Of a DNA stretch of 59,917 nucleotides, positions 9,181-17,271 are shown piece after piece. This DNA is from Aestuariirhabdus haliotis (GTDB lineage Bacteria > Pseudomonadota > Gammaproteobacteria > Pseudomonadales > Aestuariirhabdaceae), in contig NZ_JAKSDZ010000021.1 in the NCBI RefSeq assembly GCF_023509475.1, forward strand, positions 1-59,917, written 5' to 3'. Made by a program: the position numbers and the translations under genes. Below the pieces are notes generated by a model that saw only the letters and a program-made list of their open reading frames with translations, was not told the DNA's origin and did not search any database. Position 1 is the stretch's first letter. Each line of letters begins with the position of its first letter.

Positions 9181-10713
9181 TTACTTGCCGTCTGACTTGT
9201 TCAGGAAATGCTTGTACACCGCTTCTATCGACCAGGAACCTGTGGGCTGGCTCGGGGGGTACTGTTTGAAGGTAGCGAGGAACTGTGCCGTAGTTGCCAG
9301 CCCGCGATAGATCTGCGGTGCCTTATCGATCATCCAGTCGTAATAAGAGTTGGAGTTATACTCGGCCCGCCCCCAGGGGTCACGACGAAGATGAGCTATC
9401 TTGGGCAATCGTAGCACGGTGAAGGGTTCGGCCCAGAGCGCAAGGGTCTTGCCGCGGTTTTCGGCGTAAATCAGCTTCCAGTCGCCGATGCGCACGCCAA
9501 CCGGGAAGCCCTCATCATTGAGATAGTGAAATACCTGGCGGGGGGATTGCTTCTCCTCACCGGTTAGATGAGGCAGCAGGTTGTAGCCATCGAGGTGCAG
9601 TTTGGCGGTCTTGTTGCCGACGCGTTTACCCTTGAGCAGTTCCTGTTTCAGGTTAGGCTCGCCCACCGCGGCGGCGATGGTTGGCATCCAGTCAAGGTGC
9701 GATATGATCTCGTTGGAGATAGTGCCGGCGGGAATTTTGCCGGGCCAGCGTACCATGGCCGGTACTCGATAGGCGCCTTCCCAGTTGCTGTTTTTCTCAC
9801 CGCGGAAGGGGGTGATGCCGGCGTCTGGCCAGGTATTGAAGTGCACGCCGTTGTCGGTGGAGTAGAACACCAGAGTATTGTCGGCGATCTTCAGCTCGTC
9901 GAGTTGGGTCAGCATTTCACCTACCAGCTCATCATGGGCAACCATGACATCGTTGTAGAAACCCTGACCAGACTTGCCGAGGTGTTTGGCCGCCGGGTGA
10001 GTGCGAAAATGCATGCCGGTGGTGTTGAGCCAGACAAAGAAAGGGGTGTCGCTTTTGACCGACTTGTCGATAAATCTTTTCGCCGCCGCGACAAACTCTT
10101 CATCGCTGGTTTCCATGCGCTTACGGGTCAGAGGGCCGGTATCTTCGATTTTGCCATCGGCAAAAGAGTGCAACACGCCACGGGGGCCGAAGCGCTTTTT
10201 AAAGGCAGGATCCTGAGGGTAATCCGGGTCTTCCGGTTCCTCTTCGGCGTTAAGGTGGTAAAGGTTGCCGAAAAACTCGTCGAAACCATGGTTGGTGGGC
10301 AGGTGTTCATCCCGATCCCCCAAATGGTTCTTGCCAAACTGGCCTGTGGCATAGCCCTTGGTTTTAAGGAACTCGGCGATGGTGATGTCGCGGTCCTGAA
10401 TACCCTCTTTGGCCCCGGGCAGGCCAACCTTGGTCAGTCCGGTACGTAAACCGGATTGTCCGGTGATAAAGGAAGATCGGCCCGCGGTGCAGCTCTGGTC
10501 GCCATAATAGTCGGTGAAGCGAACACCCTCGTTGGCGATGCGATCGATATTGGGGGTGTGGTAACCCATGATACCGTCGCTGTAGGCGCTGATATTGGTG
10601 ATGCCAATGTCATCGCCCCAGATGACCAATACATTGGGCTGTTCGTCGGCGGTTACCTGAGTGCTGGCTAACGCCAGACTGAGTGCTGCCAGGGTGTATT
10701 TGATGGGTAACAT
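9181..10713 (-). CDS. Secreted type I sulfatase
   Basis: 510 aa hydrolase of the formylglycine-dependent alkaline phosphatase/sulfatase superfamily. A signal peptide ends near residue 22 (VTA/DEQPN). Metal ligands are D34-D35 (WGDDIG). The modification motif is C75-T-A-G-R79, a C-x-A-x-R variant of C-x-P/A-x-R, so Cys75 should become formylglycine. Later conserved pieces include FGKNHLGD and YSTDNGVHF. The product is predicted to be periplasmic. Substrate is unknown. It is a separate transcription unit upstream of the MoxR operon. Confidence 0.9.
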   Translation of the reverse strand: MLPIKYTLAALSLALASTQVTADEQPNVLVIWGDDIGITNISAYSDGIMGYHTPNIDRIANEGVRFTDYYGDQSCTAGRSSFITGQSGLRTGLTKVGLPGAKEGIQDRDITIAEFLKTKGYATGQFGKNHLGDRDEHLPTNHGFDEFFGNLYHLNAEEEPEDPDYPQDPAFKKRFGPRGVLHSFADGKIEDTGPLTRKRMETSDEEFVAAAKRFIDKSVKSDTPFFVWLNTTGMHFRTHPAAKHLGKSGQGFYNDVMVAHDELVGEMLTQLDELKIADNTLVFYSTDNGVHFNTWPDAGITPFRGEKNSNWEGAYRVPAMVRWPGKIPAGTISNEIISHLDWMPTIAAAVGEPNLKQELLKGKRVGNKTAKLHLDGYNLLPHLTGEEKQSPRQVFHYLNDEGFPVGVRIGDWKLIYAENRGKTLALWAEPFTVLRLPKIAHLRRDPWGRAEYNSNSYYDWMIDKAPQIYRGLATTAQFLATFKQYPPSQPTGSWSIEAVYKHFLNKSDGK

Positions 10714-10982
10714 AGAGTCGTCCTTTTGCTGAATCCTCAGGCAGGCGTCTTATTTTTATAGCCCACCGAGTGTCATGCTGCATCGATATTGACTCACCGA
10801 TACAAACCATAGTTAGAGTAAAGGCTCTAACTATGGTTGTCGTCACTCTTCCGGTTGATCTTGTCCTTCAGGTCATTCTTGTCGTTGGTGTTAATTAAAC
10901 GGAGTCGACCATGTCAATGCGATGAAACCTGGTCGAGCTATTTGGTTGCCTCTGAGGGGGGCAATCGGGCGCAACTGGGAGC

Positions 10983-11273
10983 TTACACCCCTTCCAGAAT
11001 AAACAATGTGCACTCGGCATTGGCCTGGCGCATCAGCTTGGCCGGGGCGTACTCCTCCGAGTCCAGTAAAGCCTGTGCGCTTTGGACATCGGGAAACTCG
11101 ATAATCACGATGCGGGTTGGATCCCATAGCTTGTTCTCTTGCACGTCCATGGCGCCACCCCGGGCGCGATAGATACCGCCAAATTTTTCCACAATGGGCT
11201 TGGCTCGTAACTTATATTCCTCATAAGCCGTGGGGTTATTGATTTTGGTATCCACAATCAGATAAGCGCTCAT
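10983..11273 (-). CDS. DUF1330 family protein
   Basis: About 96 aa from the ATG at 11273 (MSAYLIVDTKINNPTAYEEY). The sequence has the small ferredoxin-like dimeric alpha/beta-barrel pattern of DUF1330, including GGIYRARGG and IIEFPDVQSAQALLDSEEY. The longer frame upstream lacks such similarity. It stands alone between the sulfatase and the NDH-2 gene. Function is unknown; related folds are found in small monooxygenases and stress proteins. Confidence 0.85.
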   Translation of the reverse strand: MSAYLIVDTKINNPTAYEEYKLRAKPIVEKFGGIYRARGGAMDVQENKLWDPTRIVIIEFPDVQSAQALLDSEEYAPAKLMRQANAECTLFILEGV

Positions 11274-11723
11274 CACTGGGTCTCCGGGTTGGTCGGGGGC
11301 TAACAGAAGCGATGGATCATCGCTGTCGCAATAAAGAAGCAAAAGCCACGGTATGTCGCCACCGATCAGGAAGCAAGAAGACTAATGACATATTTATCCC
11401 AGCTTCGTAAGATAGCCCCATGCGATTTTTACATCTGCTCACAGGACTCGACCGGCCATGGAGTTGGTACCTTTTGTTTGGCCTTACAAGCAGTGGCTAT
11501 AGCCGCCGGTTTCTGACGAAAAGCGATTGTTTGTTATTTTTTATGTTCTGTGCTTTTTCCTGCCGGGCTGTTATTGAGTTTTGGACTCTTCCCTTGATAC
11601 GACGGTATTCATTGCAGAGCGATCGTCCCCTTTTCTATTTCGTTGATTGTGGTGCTGAAGCTGTGGTGCAGCTCAGATCTGATGGACGAAACCTGTTTAA
11701 AAAAACTTTAGGATCCTATTCTT
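11274..11723. other. Intergenic stretch with no supported gene
   Basis: A plus-strand open frame of 115 codons runs through here into the start of the NDH-2 gene. Its composition (many Arg, Cys, Ser and Phe), absent ribosome site and overlap make it unconvincing. The stretch probably holds the promoters of the divergent DUF1330 and NDH-2 genes. AGGAT ends 7 bp before the NDH-2 ATG. Confidence 0.5.
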
Positions 11724-13055
11724 ATGCAACATATCGTCGTAGTCGGTGGAGGTGCCGGGGGACTTGAGCTGGTTACCCGATTGGGAAGAGCGCTAGGTCA
11801 TCGAAAAGGCAAGCAGGCCCGGGCACGGGTAACCCTGATCGATCGCCACCATACCCATCTGTGGAAACCCCTGTTGCACGAAGTGGCGGCGGGAACCCTG
11901 GACTCGGGTATCGATGAAGTCAGCTACAGTGCCCATGGCTACAAACATGGTTTTGATTTTAAATTGGGCCGGGTGTGTGACCTGAATCGTCAGACCAAAA
12001 CATTGCAGCTGTCGCCGCTGTACGATGAGCAGAGCCAGCAGCTGATTCTGCCAGCGCGAGAGGTGCAATACGATATTCTGGTGATGGCGGTGGGCAGTGT
12101 CAGTAATGATTTTGGCATTCCGGGTATCGCCGATCATTGTGTTTTTCTCGATTCCCCCCAGCAAGCCCAGGGCTTCCACCGGCAATTTCTCGCCAAGGCG
12201 CTGCAACTGGATTCTCGTTTGCAAACCCATGACAGGGCCGCCGAAACGCCCGCCGATCGAATCGACGTTGCGATTGTCGGCGGCGGTGCCACGGGCGTTG
12301 AGCTGTCGGCAGAGCTGATCAACGCCCTGGAGTTGCTCAATGTGTACGGCCATCGCTGCCTGAAACCCGAGCACCTGCGTATTCGATTAATCGAGGCCGG
12401 TCCTCGGTTGTTGCCTGCCCTTTCGCCGCGTATCTCTTCAGCCGTTAAAACCACGCTTGAGCAGTTAGGTGTGGAAGTTTTGCTGGACACCCCGGTGGTT
12501 CGTGCCGACGCTAATCAGTTGGTGCGTAAAGAGGGTGAACCGGTACGTGCCGATCTGATGGTTTGGGCGGCGGGGGTAAAAGCCCCCGAGTTTCTCTCGC
12601 AGTTGGACGGTTTGGAGAATGAGCGTGGTAACCAGCTAAAGGTGAAGGCGACGCTGCAAACCACCCTGGACGATTCTGTTTATGCCCTGGGGGATTGCGC
12701 TGCCTTTGCGCTGGGCGATGGCCGTTTCGTGCCACCGAGAGCCCAGTCTGCGCATCAGATGGCCACGGTTGTTTATGGCAATATCCTCAGGCAACTGGAG
12801 GGTAAAGCGCTCAAGGCATTCAAGTATCAGGACCGGGGCTCGTTGGTATCGATCAGCCGGTTCAGTGCGGTAGGCACCCTGATGGGCAATCTGACCAGGG
12901 GCTCTCTGTTTGTCGAAGGGCGTATGGCTCGTTTGATGTATCTGTCATTATATCGCCTGCATCAGCTCGCTTTGCACGGCTGGTTTCGTACCGCCTTATT
13001 GTCTTTGTCGGGACGAATTAATCGTGCGTTGCGACCGCGTTTGAAATTGCATTAA
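11724..13055 (+). CDS. ndh: Type II NADH:quinone oxidoreductase
   Basis: 443 aa single-subunit flavoprotein that passes electrons from NADH to quinone at the cytoplasmic face without pumping protons. It has an FAD-binding GxGxxG at the N terminus (VVGGGAGGLELV) and a second Rossmann motif for NADH (VAIVGGGATGVELSAEL near residue 185). The quinone-family signature AQSAHQMA follows near residue 340. A C-terminal amphipathic or hydrophobic region (LMYLSLYRLHQLALHGWF) would anchor it to the membrane. Length fits the family. Confidence 0.88.
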   Translation: MQHIVVVGGGAGGLELVTRLGRALGHRKGKQARARVTLIDRHHTHLWKPLLHEVAAGTLDSGIDEVSYSAHGYKHGFDFKLGRVCDLNRQTKTLQLSPLYDEQSQQLILPAREVQYDILVMAVGSVSNDFGIPGIADHCVFLDSPQQAQGFHRQFLAKALQLDSRLQTHDRAAETPADRIDVAIVGGGATGVELSAELINALELLNVYGHRCLKPEHLRIRLIEAGPRLLPALSPRISSAVKTTLEQLGVEVLLDTPVVRADANQLVRKEGEPVRADLMVWAAGVKAPEFLSQLDGLENERGNQLKVKATLQTTLDDSVYALGDCAAFALGDGRFVPPRAQSAHQMATVVYGNILRQLEGKALKAFKYQDRGSLVSISRFSAVGTLMGNLTRGSLFVEGRMARLMYLSLYRLHQLALHGWFRTALLSLSGRINRALRPRLKLH

Positions 13056-13113
13056 TCATCGGTTATCGATCGAGACAGAGTAGCAGGCGGTTAAACCCGT
13101 CAGGGAGAAATAG

Positions 13114-13809
13114 GTGAAGCGACTAGGGATTATCGGTGGCATGAGCTGGGAGTCGACCCAGAGCTATTACCGTTTGTTGAATCAGGGGGTAAAGGCACAG
13201 TTGGGCGGTCTGCATTCGGCCGACCTGCTACTGCACAGCGTGGATTTTTCACCGATCGCCGAACTTCAGGCGCAGGGCGCCTGGGAAACGCTCGGCCAGC
13301 AGTTGTGTGAGAGTGCTTCACTTTTGCAGGCGGCTGGGGCTGCAGGCGTGTTGATCGCAACCAACACCATGCATCGGGTGGCCGATCAGGTGGAGCAGGT
13401 ACTGGACGTGCCTTTGTTGCACATTGCCGATGCCACAGGCCAGGCTCTGCAAGAAGCCGGGATTCAGCGGGTTGGTTTACTGGGCACCGCCTTCACCATG
13501 GAGCAGCAGTTTTATCGAGGGCGATTGGAGCAACGTTTTGGTCTGGAGGTTCTGGTGCCGCAGGAGAACGATCGTGCTCTGGTGCATCGGGTAATTTATG
13601 ACGAGCTCTGTCAGGGGGTAATGAACGACGGTTCACGTCAGCAGTACCAGCAAGTGATTGGGGGGCTGCAAGAGGTGGGAGCGGAAGCGATTATTCTCGG
13701 CTGTACTGAAATAGGGCTATTGATTAAGTCGGGTGATGTGGATTTGCCGCTGTTCGATACTACGGCGATTCATTGCCAACAGGCGGTGGAGTTTATGTTG
13801 GCATCATGA
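13114..13809 (+). CDS. Aspartate/glutamate racemase, YgeA/RacD type
   Basis: 231 aa PLP-independent racemase. The start is GTG at 13114 behind AGGGAGAAA. The two catalytic positions are T83 (ATNTMH) and C197 (ILGCTEIG). The usual first Cys is replaced by Thr, as known for Escherichia coli YgeA, which has Thr83 and Cys197 at the same numbers. The GGMSWEST motif near the N terminus is typical. It follows ndh after 58 bp and may be cotranscribed. Activity on both L-Asp and L-Glu is inferred from the family. Confidence 0.87.
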   Translation: MKRLGIIGGMSWESTQSYYRLLNQGVKAQLGGLHSADLLLHSVDFSPIAELQAQGAWETLGQQLCESASLLQAAGAAGVLIATNTMHRVADQVEQVLDVPLLHIADATGQALQEAGIQRVGLLGTAFTMEQQFYRGRLEQRFGLEVLVPQENDRALVHRVIYDELCQGVMNDGSRQQYQQVIGGLQEVGAEAIILGCTEIGLLIKSGDVDLPLFDTTAIHCQQAVEFMLAS

Positions 13810-13963
13810 GGGCTCTTAGGTTGCGGATCAAGAGACTATGAGTTCGTGCGTTGATGGCGCATAACGTTACCCAGTGCACAGTTTTTTTGCCCAAGTCAAT
13901 GCCTGTAGTAGCCTCTGCTATGCTGGATAGGAGTAAGTACAGGTAAGAGAACCACTCTCTATT

Positions 13964-14824
13964 ATGAATTGGGCTCGTTTTGTCTGGGTATTGTTCCTTC
14001 TGGTTATGCCTGGTATTGCTTTGCCAGAAAGCGCCAACGACGGCAGTGCTGAGGACCGCCCGCTGGTTATTATTGCCCATGAAAGACCGCCCTGGCATTT
14101 TGTTGATGCGACGGGAAAGGTAGTTGGTATCTGTGTCGATATCGTCGATGCTATTTTTGCCGAGATGGGGCTGGAGTATGAAGTCGTCGATGTCAATTGG
14201 GCGCGAGCCTGGCGAATGGCGGAAGAGGGCGATGGCGAAGCTATTTTCAGCACGTCGCGCAAAACGCCCAGAGAGCCCTATCTGTATTATCCCCAGACCG
14301 ACATGTGGGTGTCTTCATTCAGCTTCTTTGCCTTGAAGAGCAATGCCCAACGTTTTCCCTATGGCACCTTTGAAGCGATTGCCAATAGTAAAGAAACAAT
14401 AGTGATCGAGCGAGGTGCTTCTTATAATCCGGCTTTTTGGCGCTGGTTTCCCAATAACGATGGTGACGAATACTACGATCCGGATGCGTTAGTCACAGGG
14501 AACTACAACTCCAATTTGATTGCCGTAAAGGAGTTCGGTCAGGCGTTGAAGATGGTGGCCCTGGGGCGAGCGACCTTCACGTTGGAGGATCGAATAACAG
14601 GGCTTTATCTCAGTCAGCTGTCGGGGCTGGACGACATTGTTGCCTATGAGCACAGCCTGTTTTCCAAGGGTTACCCGATGCCTTTTATTCGTAACTCGAA
14701 TTACCCGCAGCTGGAACAAATAGCGACGGAGTTTGAACGGCGCCTGAGGGTGCTAAAAAACGATGGCCGTTATCAGACGATAGTGAACCGCTGGTTGCCG
14801 CAAGCCGGGCAACCATCACCCTGA
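13964..14824 (+). CDS. Periplasmic solute-binding protein, family 3 type
   Basis: 286 aa with a signal peptide (FVWVLFLLVMPGIA) and the two-lobed family 3 fold. The N-terminal lobe begins LVIIAHERPPWHFVDATGKV and the end carries the characteristic FERRLRVLKNDGRYQTIVNR. No ABC permease or ATPase lies beside it, so it may be an orphan binding protein or a sensor-like variant. A second protein of this class is encoded at 35835-36632. Confidence 0.8.
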   Translation: MNWARFVWVLFLLVMPGIALPESANDGSAEDRPLVIIAHERPPWHFVDATGKVVGICVDIVDAIFAEMGLEYEVVDVNWARAWRMAEEGDGEAIFSTSRKTPREPYLYYPQTDMWVSSFSFFALKSNAQRFPYGTFEAIANSKETIVIERGASYNPAFWRWFPNNDGDEYYDPDALVTGNYNSNLIAVKEFGQALKMVALGRATFTLEDRITGLYLSQLSGLDDIVAYEHSLFSKGYPMPFIRNSNYPQLEQIATEFERRLRVLKNDGRYQTIVNRWLPQAGQPSP

Positions 14825-14849
14825 TAACCATGTCGATTATGAGAGGGGT

Positions 14850-14876
14850 GGATGCCGCCGTTAAGGGACGGCATCC
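14850..14876. terminator. Hairpin between convergent genes
   Basis: Perfect 8-bp arms GGATGCCG and CGGCATCC with an 11-base loop lie between the ends of the binding-protein gene (plus) and pyrI (minus). There is no long T tract on either strand, so it is probably a weak bidirectional terminator or mRNA end. Confidence 0.45.
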
Positions 14877-14910
14877 GTCAGCATGAAACGACGGGCAAAG
14901 GCTTGATCGC

Positions 14911-15366
14911 TTACAGGTCAGCGACAATGTCCTTGCTGAAACTCTTCTCGCAGTACTTGCACTTCAGCTGCACATCATTGGTTTTTTGCTTGACGGTAAA
15001 GTGACTGTTGACCGGCTCGCTGTGTGAAATGCAGTTGGAGTTGGGGCAATCGAAAGCGGCCTCGACCACATCAGGAATCGACATGGCAAACTTGTCTTTG
15101 ACCACGTAGTTTTCGATCACGTTGATGGTTGCACTGGGTGCAAACAGTGACAGTTGGCTCGCTTCGCTTTCCGTGAAAAGGCGATTCTCAACCTTGATCA
15201 GGTCTTTCAGCTCAAGATCTTTACTGGGCAGGTTAAAGCCCACGGTGATCTTTTCCTTGAGTTCTACCAGTTGCAGCTGCTTGAGGATTTTGATGCCCTG
15301 ACCGGCCGGGATATGATCAATCACGGTCCCGGTTTTAATTGCTTCTACCTGTAATTTATTCGCCAT
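14911..15366 (-). CDS. pyrI: Aspartate carbamoyltransferase regulatory subunit
   Basis: 151 aa. The N-terminal allosteric domain (VEAIKTGTVIDHIPAGQGIK) binds CTP or ATP. The C-terminal zinc domain has the four Cys ligands C107, C112, C136 and C139 in the expected spacing (CPNSNC ... CKYC). It pairs with PyrB, encoded 12 bp upstream, to form the regulated ATCase holoenzyme of pyrimidine synthesis. Length matches the enterobacterial protein. Confidence 0.96.
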   Translation of the reverse strand: MANKLQVEAIKTGTVIDHIPAGQGIKILKQLQLVELKEKITVGFNLPSKDLELKDLIKVENRLFTESEASQLSLFAPSATINVIENYVVKDKFAMSIPDVVEAAFDCPNSNCISHSEPVNSHFTVKQKTNDVQLKCKYCEKSFSKDIVADL

Positions 15367-15378
15367 GATGTGACTCCC

Positions 15379-16302
15379 CTAGATATCTTCGTTCAGTACC
15401 AGTGCCAGCAATGCTTCGCGGGCATAGACCCCGTTTTCCGCCTGCTCGAAATAGTAGGCATAGGGGGTGCGATCCACTTCGACGGCAATCTCGTCGACCC
15501 GTGGCAGGGGGTGCAAAATTTTCAGGTTGTCTTTTGCGCCGTTCAGGGTTTCGAGGTTGAGAATGTACTTGGCAGCCATGTGTTTGAATTCGGTTTCATC
15601 GAAACGCTCTTTCTGGACTCGAGTCATATAGATGATGTCCGCATCATCCACGACGCCTTCGATACTGTCGCAGCGCTGATAGCTGATACCTTTCTCGTCC
15701 AGATCGTCGGTCAGGTACTCGGGCATGCCCAGAGCTTCGGGGGATATAAACGAGAAGCGGCAACCAAATTCGGCCAGCGCCTGGGTCAGCGAGTGAACGG
15801 TACGGCCGTATTTGAGATCGCCAACAAAAGCGATGTGCAAACCGTCCAGGGTGCCCTGGCATTCGTAGATGCTGAACAGATCGAGCAGAGTCTGGGTCGG
15901 GTGCTGGTTGGAACCGTCACCACCGTTGATCACCGGTACTGAGGAAAACTCGGAAGCTAGTCGCGCGGCACCTTCCTGAGGATGACGCATCACCAATGCA
16001 TCCGCGTAGGAGCTGATCACCTTGACCGAATCGGCCAGGCTTTCGCCTTTTTTGGCCAGCGAAGTATTGCCCCCATTGTCAAAACCGATAAAGGTGCCAC
16101 CGAGGCGTTGGATAGCGGTTTCGAAAGAAAGCCGGGTACGGGTTGAGGCTTCGAAGAAGCAACTGGCGATGACTCGATTCTTGAGTAAGCGGGTATCGGG
16201 TGCTTGTTTCAGCTTGGCAGCGGTTTTTACGATCAGTTCCATTTCGTCCCGGCTGAGATCGGGAATGGAGATAATGTGCTTTTTATAGAGGGGGTTGGCC
16301 AT
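15379..16302 (-). CDS. pyrB: Aspartate carbamoyltransferase catalytic subunit
   Basis: 307 aa cytoplasmic enzyme condensing carbamoyl phosphate with aspartate, the committed step of UMP synthesis. The carbamoyl-phosphate loop S-T-R-T-R is at residues 53-57 ([13 protein letters not shown]); HPLPRVDEI lies near residue 265. It is followed by pyrI. A strong intrinsic terminator and a short leader ORF precede it (16339-16554), which points to UTP-dependent attenuation as known for the E. coli pyrBI operon. Confidence 0.97.
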   Translation of the reverse strand: MANPLYKKHIISIPDLSRDEMELIVKTAAKLKQAPDTRLLKNRVIASCFFEASTRTRLSFETAIQRLGGTFIGFDNGGNTSLAKKGESLADSVKVISSYADALVMRHPQEGAARLASEFSSVPVINGGDGSNQHPTQTLLDLFSIYECQGTLDGLHIAFVGDLKYGRTVHSLTQALAEFGCRFSFISPEALGMPEYLTDDLDEKGISYQRCDSIEGVVDDADIIYMTRVQKERFDETEFKHMAAKYILNLETLNGAKDNLKILHPLPRVDEIAVEVDRTPYAYYFEQAENGVYAREALLALVLNEDI

Positions 16303-16338
16303 AGTGTTAACTCACTCTCGCGGGTGTATCAAAAAAGC

Positions 16339-16366
16339 AAAAAAAAGCCCCTGGGTAAGGGGCTTT
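16339..16366 (-). promoter_or_regulatory. pyrBI attenuator (intrinsic terminator)
   Basis: On the minus strand the stem AAAGCCCC / GGGGCTTT (8 bp, 7-base loop) is followed by eight T residues, 37 bp before the pyrB ATG. It lies just downstream of the stop codon of a leader ORF. The arrangement is that of pyrBI attenuation: coupled transcription and translation at low UTP prevents the hairpin. Confidence 0.8.
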
Positions 16367-16380
16367 GCTAAATAGGGTTA

Positions 16381-16554
16381 CTACGGAAAACAACGACCTT
16401 GCGAGCGCGATTGCAGCGCTGGCAGCCTGATATGGTGTCGAGTCGGGTCATTGATTTCCTGTTTGCTGAACGTTTTGGCAAGGATAATTGCACAAAATTT
16501 GGCGCATTGTACTCCCACGCCGGTAAAGTTCAAGTCGTATCGCTGATCCATCAT
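16381..16554 (-). CDS. Candidate pyrBI leader peptide
   Basis: 57-codon frame starting ATGATG at 16554, with GGGAG seven bases upstream, and ending TAG at 16381. The stop lies about 15 nt before the attenuator stem. That distance would let a ribosome finishing the peptide block terminator folding. A U-rich stretch (UUGUUUU) lies near the end of the frame, as needed for UTP-sensitive polymerase pausing. The peptide begins MMDQRYDLNF and has no similarity I recognise to E. coli PyrL, which is expected because such leaders act through translation rather than through the product. Confidence 0.55.
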   Translation of the reverse strand: MMDQRYDLNFTGVGVQCAKFCAIILAKTFSKQEINDPTRHHIRLPALQSRSQGRCFP

Positions 16555-16586
16555 AGAGTATCTCCCTGGCAGCGGCCAGTTACCCA

Positions 16587-17141
16587 CTAATCGAGCAATA
16601 CATACAGCCCCATGGCGACAAACAGGCAAGCAGCAACAGCGCGGATAATATTCAGGGGCAGGCGGTCGGCGGCGAAATGACCCAGTAATACGACGGGAAC
16701 GTTGGCCAGCAGCATACCCAGGGTGGTACCGGCGATTACCATCAGGGTGTCGCTGAACTGGGCGGCCAGGGCGACGGTCGCGACCTGGGTTTTGTCGCCG
16801 ATCTCGGCAAGGAAAAACAACACCAGGGTGGCGACGAAGGCACCGTGGCGGTACCAGCCGGCATCTTCCTCATCCATCGAGTCGGGAACCAGAGTCCAGG
16901 CGGCGATGGCGAAGAAGGACAGGCCCAGTGTCCAGCGTAAAACCTCGGGTGAAAACTGGCTGCTGACCCAGGCACCGATGGCTGCCGCCAGTGCGTGGTT
17001 GGCAACCGTGGCCAGCAGGATACCGAATATGATTGGCCAGGGTTTGCGAAACCGGGCCGCGAGTAACAGCGCGAGTAGCTGGGTTTTATCGCCAATTTCG
17101 GCCAGGGCCACGATCAAGGTGGATAGGGACAATGCTTCCAT
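16587..17141 (-). CDS. TMEM165/GDT1 family cation exporter
   Basis: 184 aa inner-membrane protein with six predicted helices in two homologous halves. Each half carries the family motif E-x-G-D-K-T-Q (AEIGDKTQLLALLLA near residue 15 and AEIGDKTQVATVALAA near residue 113), which forms the ion site. Members export Mn2+ or Ca2+; a manganese role is likely in bacteria. Its 3' end lies only 32 bp before the pyr leader ORF, so the pyr promoter must be inside this gene or upstream of it. Confidence 0.9.
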   Translation of the reverse strand: MEALSLSTLIVALAEIGDKTQLLALLLAARFRKPWPIIFGILLATVANHALAAAIGAWVSSQFSPEVLRWTLGLSFFAIAAWTLVPDSMDEEDAGWYRHGAFVATLVLFFLAEIGDKTQVATVALAAQFSDTLMVIAGTTLGMLLANVPVVLLGHFAADRLPLNIIRAVAACLFVAMGLYVLLD

Positions 17142-17185
17142 CTGGGGTCCTTGTGAAATCCAGGGGGTTTTAGAGATGACTATCA

Positions 17186-17257
17186 GGCAGAGGGTACTGC
17201 CATGGTTGCCGACATTAGTACGGGTATTGACCGGGCCGGACTGACAAAAACGGGTCT
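17186..17257 (-). promoter_or_regulatory. Structured leader; possible Mn2+ (yybP-ykoY) riboswitch
   Basis: The minus-strand leader of the exporter gene contains GGTCAATACCCGT, ATGTCGGCAACC and the hairpin GGCAGTACCCTCTGCC. These recall parts of yybP-ykoY manganese riboswitches, which often precede this gene family. The hallmark GGGGAGUA box is not evident, so the assignment is tentative. Confidence 0.28.
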
Positions 17258-17271
17258 CTCATTAATCCGTT

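Noticed and set aside
11420-11767. Plus-strand open frame of 115 codons before the NDH-2 gene
   Set aside because: No ribosome site, unusual composition and overlap with the start of a clear NDH-2 gene.
16555-16629. Longer start for the pyr leader frame
   Set aside because: It would overlap the TMEM165-type gene and has no ribosome site, whereas ATG 16554 has GGGAG at good spacing.
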